Source: Isoetes taiwanensis
Taxonomy: Eukaryota > Streptophyta > Lycopodiopsida > Isoetales > Isoetaceae
DNA: 64,000 nt
Direction of reading: 5' to 3'
Assembly: GCA_021234155.1 (NCBI GenBank)
Contig: JAJEKV010000039.1
Coordinates: 7,575,077 to 7,639,076, forward strand
Each line of letters starts with the position of its first letter. Position 1 is the stretch's first letter. This document shows positions 63,326 to 64,000 of the stretch, in pieces. A program made the translations under genes and the position numbers. The notes under the pieces are model-generated. The model made no database searches. It saw only the letters and a program-made list of their open reading frames with translations, and was not told the DNA's origin.

Positions 63326-64000
63326 GTCGCTAAGATGTTCGAAGTGAGGAGAGAATGGGATGTTCGAAATGAGGAGAGAGAAGGCAGAGGAGGACGGAGC
63401 CGCCGCCATCACTTTTTAGGTTTAGGGTATGAAGAAAGTTTAGGGTTTGAACTTATCTGCATAATAATGTTTAGCAGTATCGGTTTATTTAATTGTTTAA
63501 AATAAAATAAATACCAATTGTTTATTGTCTTGATGGTTAAGGCTTTGGCCTTTGTGTGTTTCAAGTGCTGAGTTCGAAATTGACTTGTGACATTTACAGG
63601 ATCTTTTTTTTTTCGTTCATTTTATGTTTATTGATTGTAGATAAATTCGACTTGTGATATTTAGAGGGTTTATTTTTTCCGTTAGGAGTATGCTTGTTTT
63701 TTTAATTTACCAAATTGTAGATAAAGATCAATGTTGTTGATTGCAATGCAGCATATGCAAATAGGGCGGTCGCCCAATATCTATTAACATGGCACATGGG
63801 AAATAAAACTTACATCGTGGATAGTAAAATATGTTATAAAATACATATTATATAACCATGTATTTTATAATACTTTCTATTGAACAGTTGTATGGGCATC
63901 AAATAGTTGGGGGTTCAAGCTATCTTAGCTTACAATTCTTTCAACTTTTTTTACATTTTGGATGAGAATGTACACTTCAGACCCTTGTTCGAGGTAATTT
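63326..64000. other. AT-rich end of window
   Basis: No gene recognised. One GGGCGGTCGCCC palindrome at 63764-63775 is the last of the series. Confidence 0.4.

Overview
This is nuclear DNA of a land plant with a large, repeat-rich genome. It has two recognisable host genes: an intron-containing aldo-keto reductase of the perakine-reductase type, and a plastid-type geranylgeranyl diphosphate synthase. Nearly everything else is mobile DNA in various states of decay. A fern or another non-flowering plant is my inference from the style of the LINEs and the spacing of genes; the sequence does not prove it.

Layout. 1-2.4 kb: AT-rich DNA with local tandem repeats and a triplicated 104-bp exon-like unit, the third copy split by a 322-bp MITE. 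2.44-24.83 kb: an old LINE copy cut in two by a 20.5-kb composite insertion. The composite is a row of elements separated by long (TC)n tracts: Harbinger 1, a SINE-like unit, LINE A, LINE B, LINE C (chimeric), LINE D with an intact 816-residue reverse transcriptase frame, and Harbinger 2, which itself carries a solo LTR with a perfect heat-shock element. 24.9-26.0 kb: a plant L1 remnant on the minus strand. 26.96-28.87 kb: the aldo-keto reductase gene (five exons, 347 residues). 29-37.5 kb: mostly featureless, with one more L1 remnant. 37.55-44.36 kb: a complete hAT element with perfect 8-bp target duplications, a decayed transposase on the minus strand and a kinase-like passenger frame on the plus strand. 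45.7-51.1 kb: LINE E, nearly full length but broken, with an (ATTCT)n tail. 51.1-52.8 kb: a pair of diverged direct repeats. 53.4-54.6 kb: the GGPP synthase gene. 58.5-59.6 kb: a Ty3-type remnant. 60.7-63.8 kb: a cluster of short GC-rich palindromes and local tandem repeats.

Main result. The LINEs look like a microsatellite-targeted system. Each of LINEs A-D is preceded and followed by a (TC)n tract. All four and the SINE lie in the same orientation. Each LINE ends a few tens of bases after its stop codon in a short hairpin whose stem is kept by compensatory changes (AGGCCT/AGGCCT, AGACC/GGTCT, AGGCC/GGTCT), followed by a simple-sequence tail. The same hairpin is present in the diverged LINE E before a different tail. 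The composite sits where the interrupted LINE would have had a short CTCTTT motif, so a tiny pyrimidine run may have seeded the whole array. Two Harbinger elements also abut (TC)n tracts.
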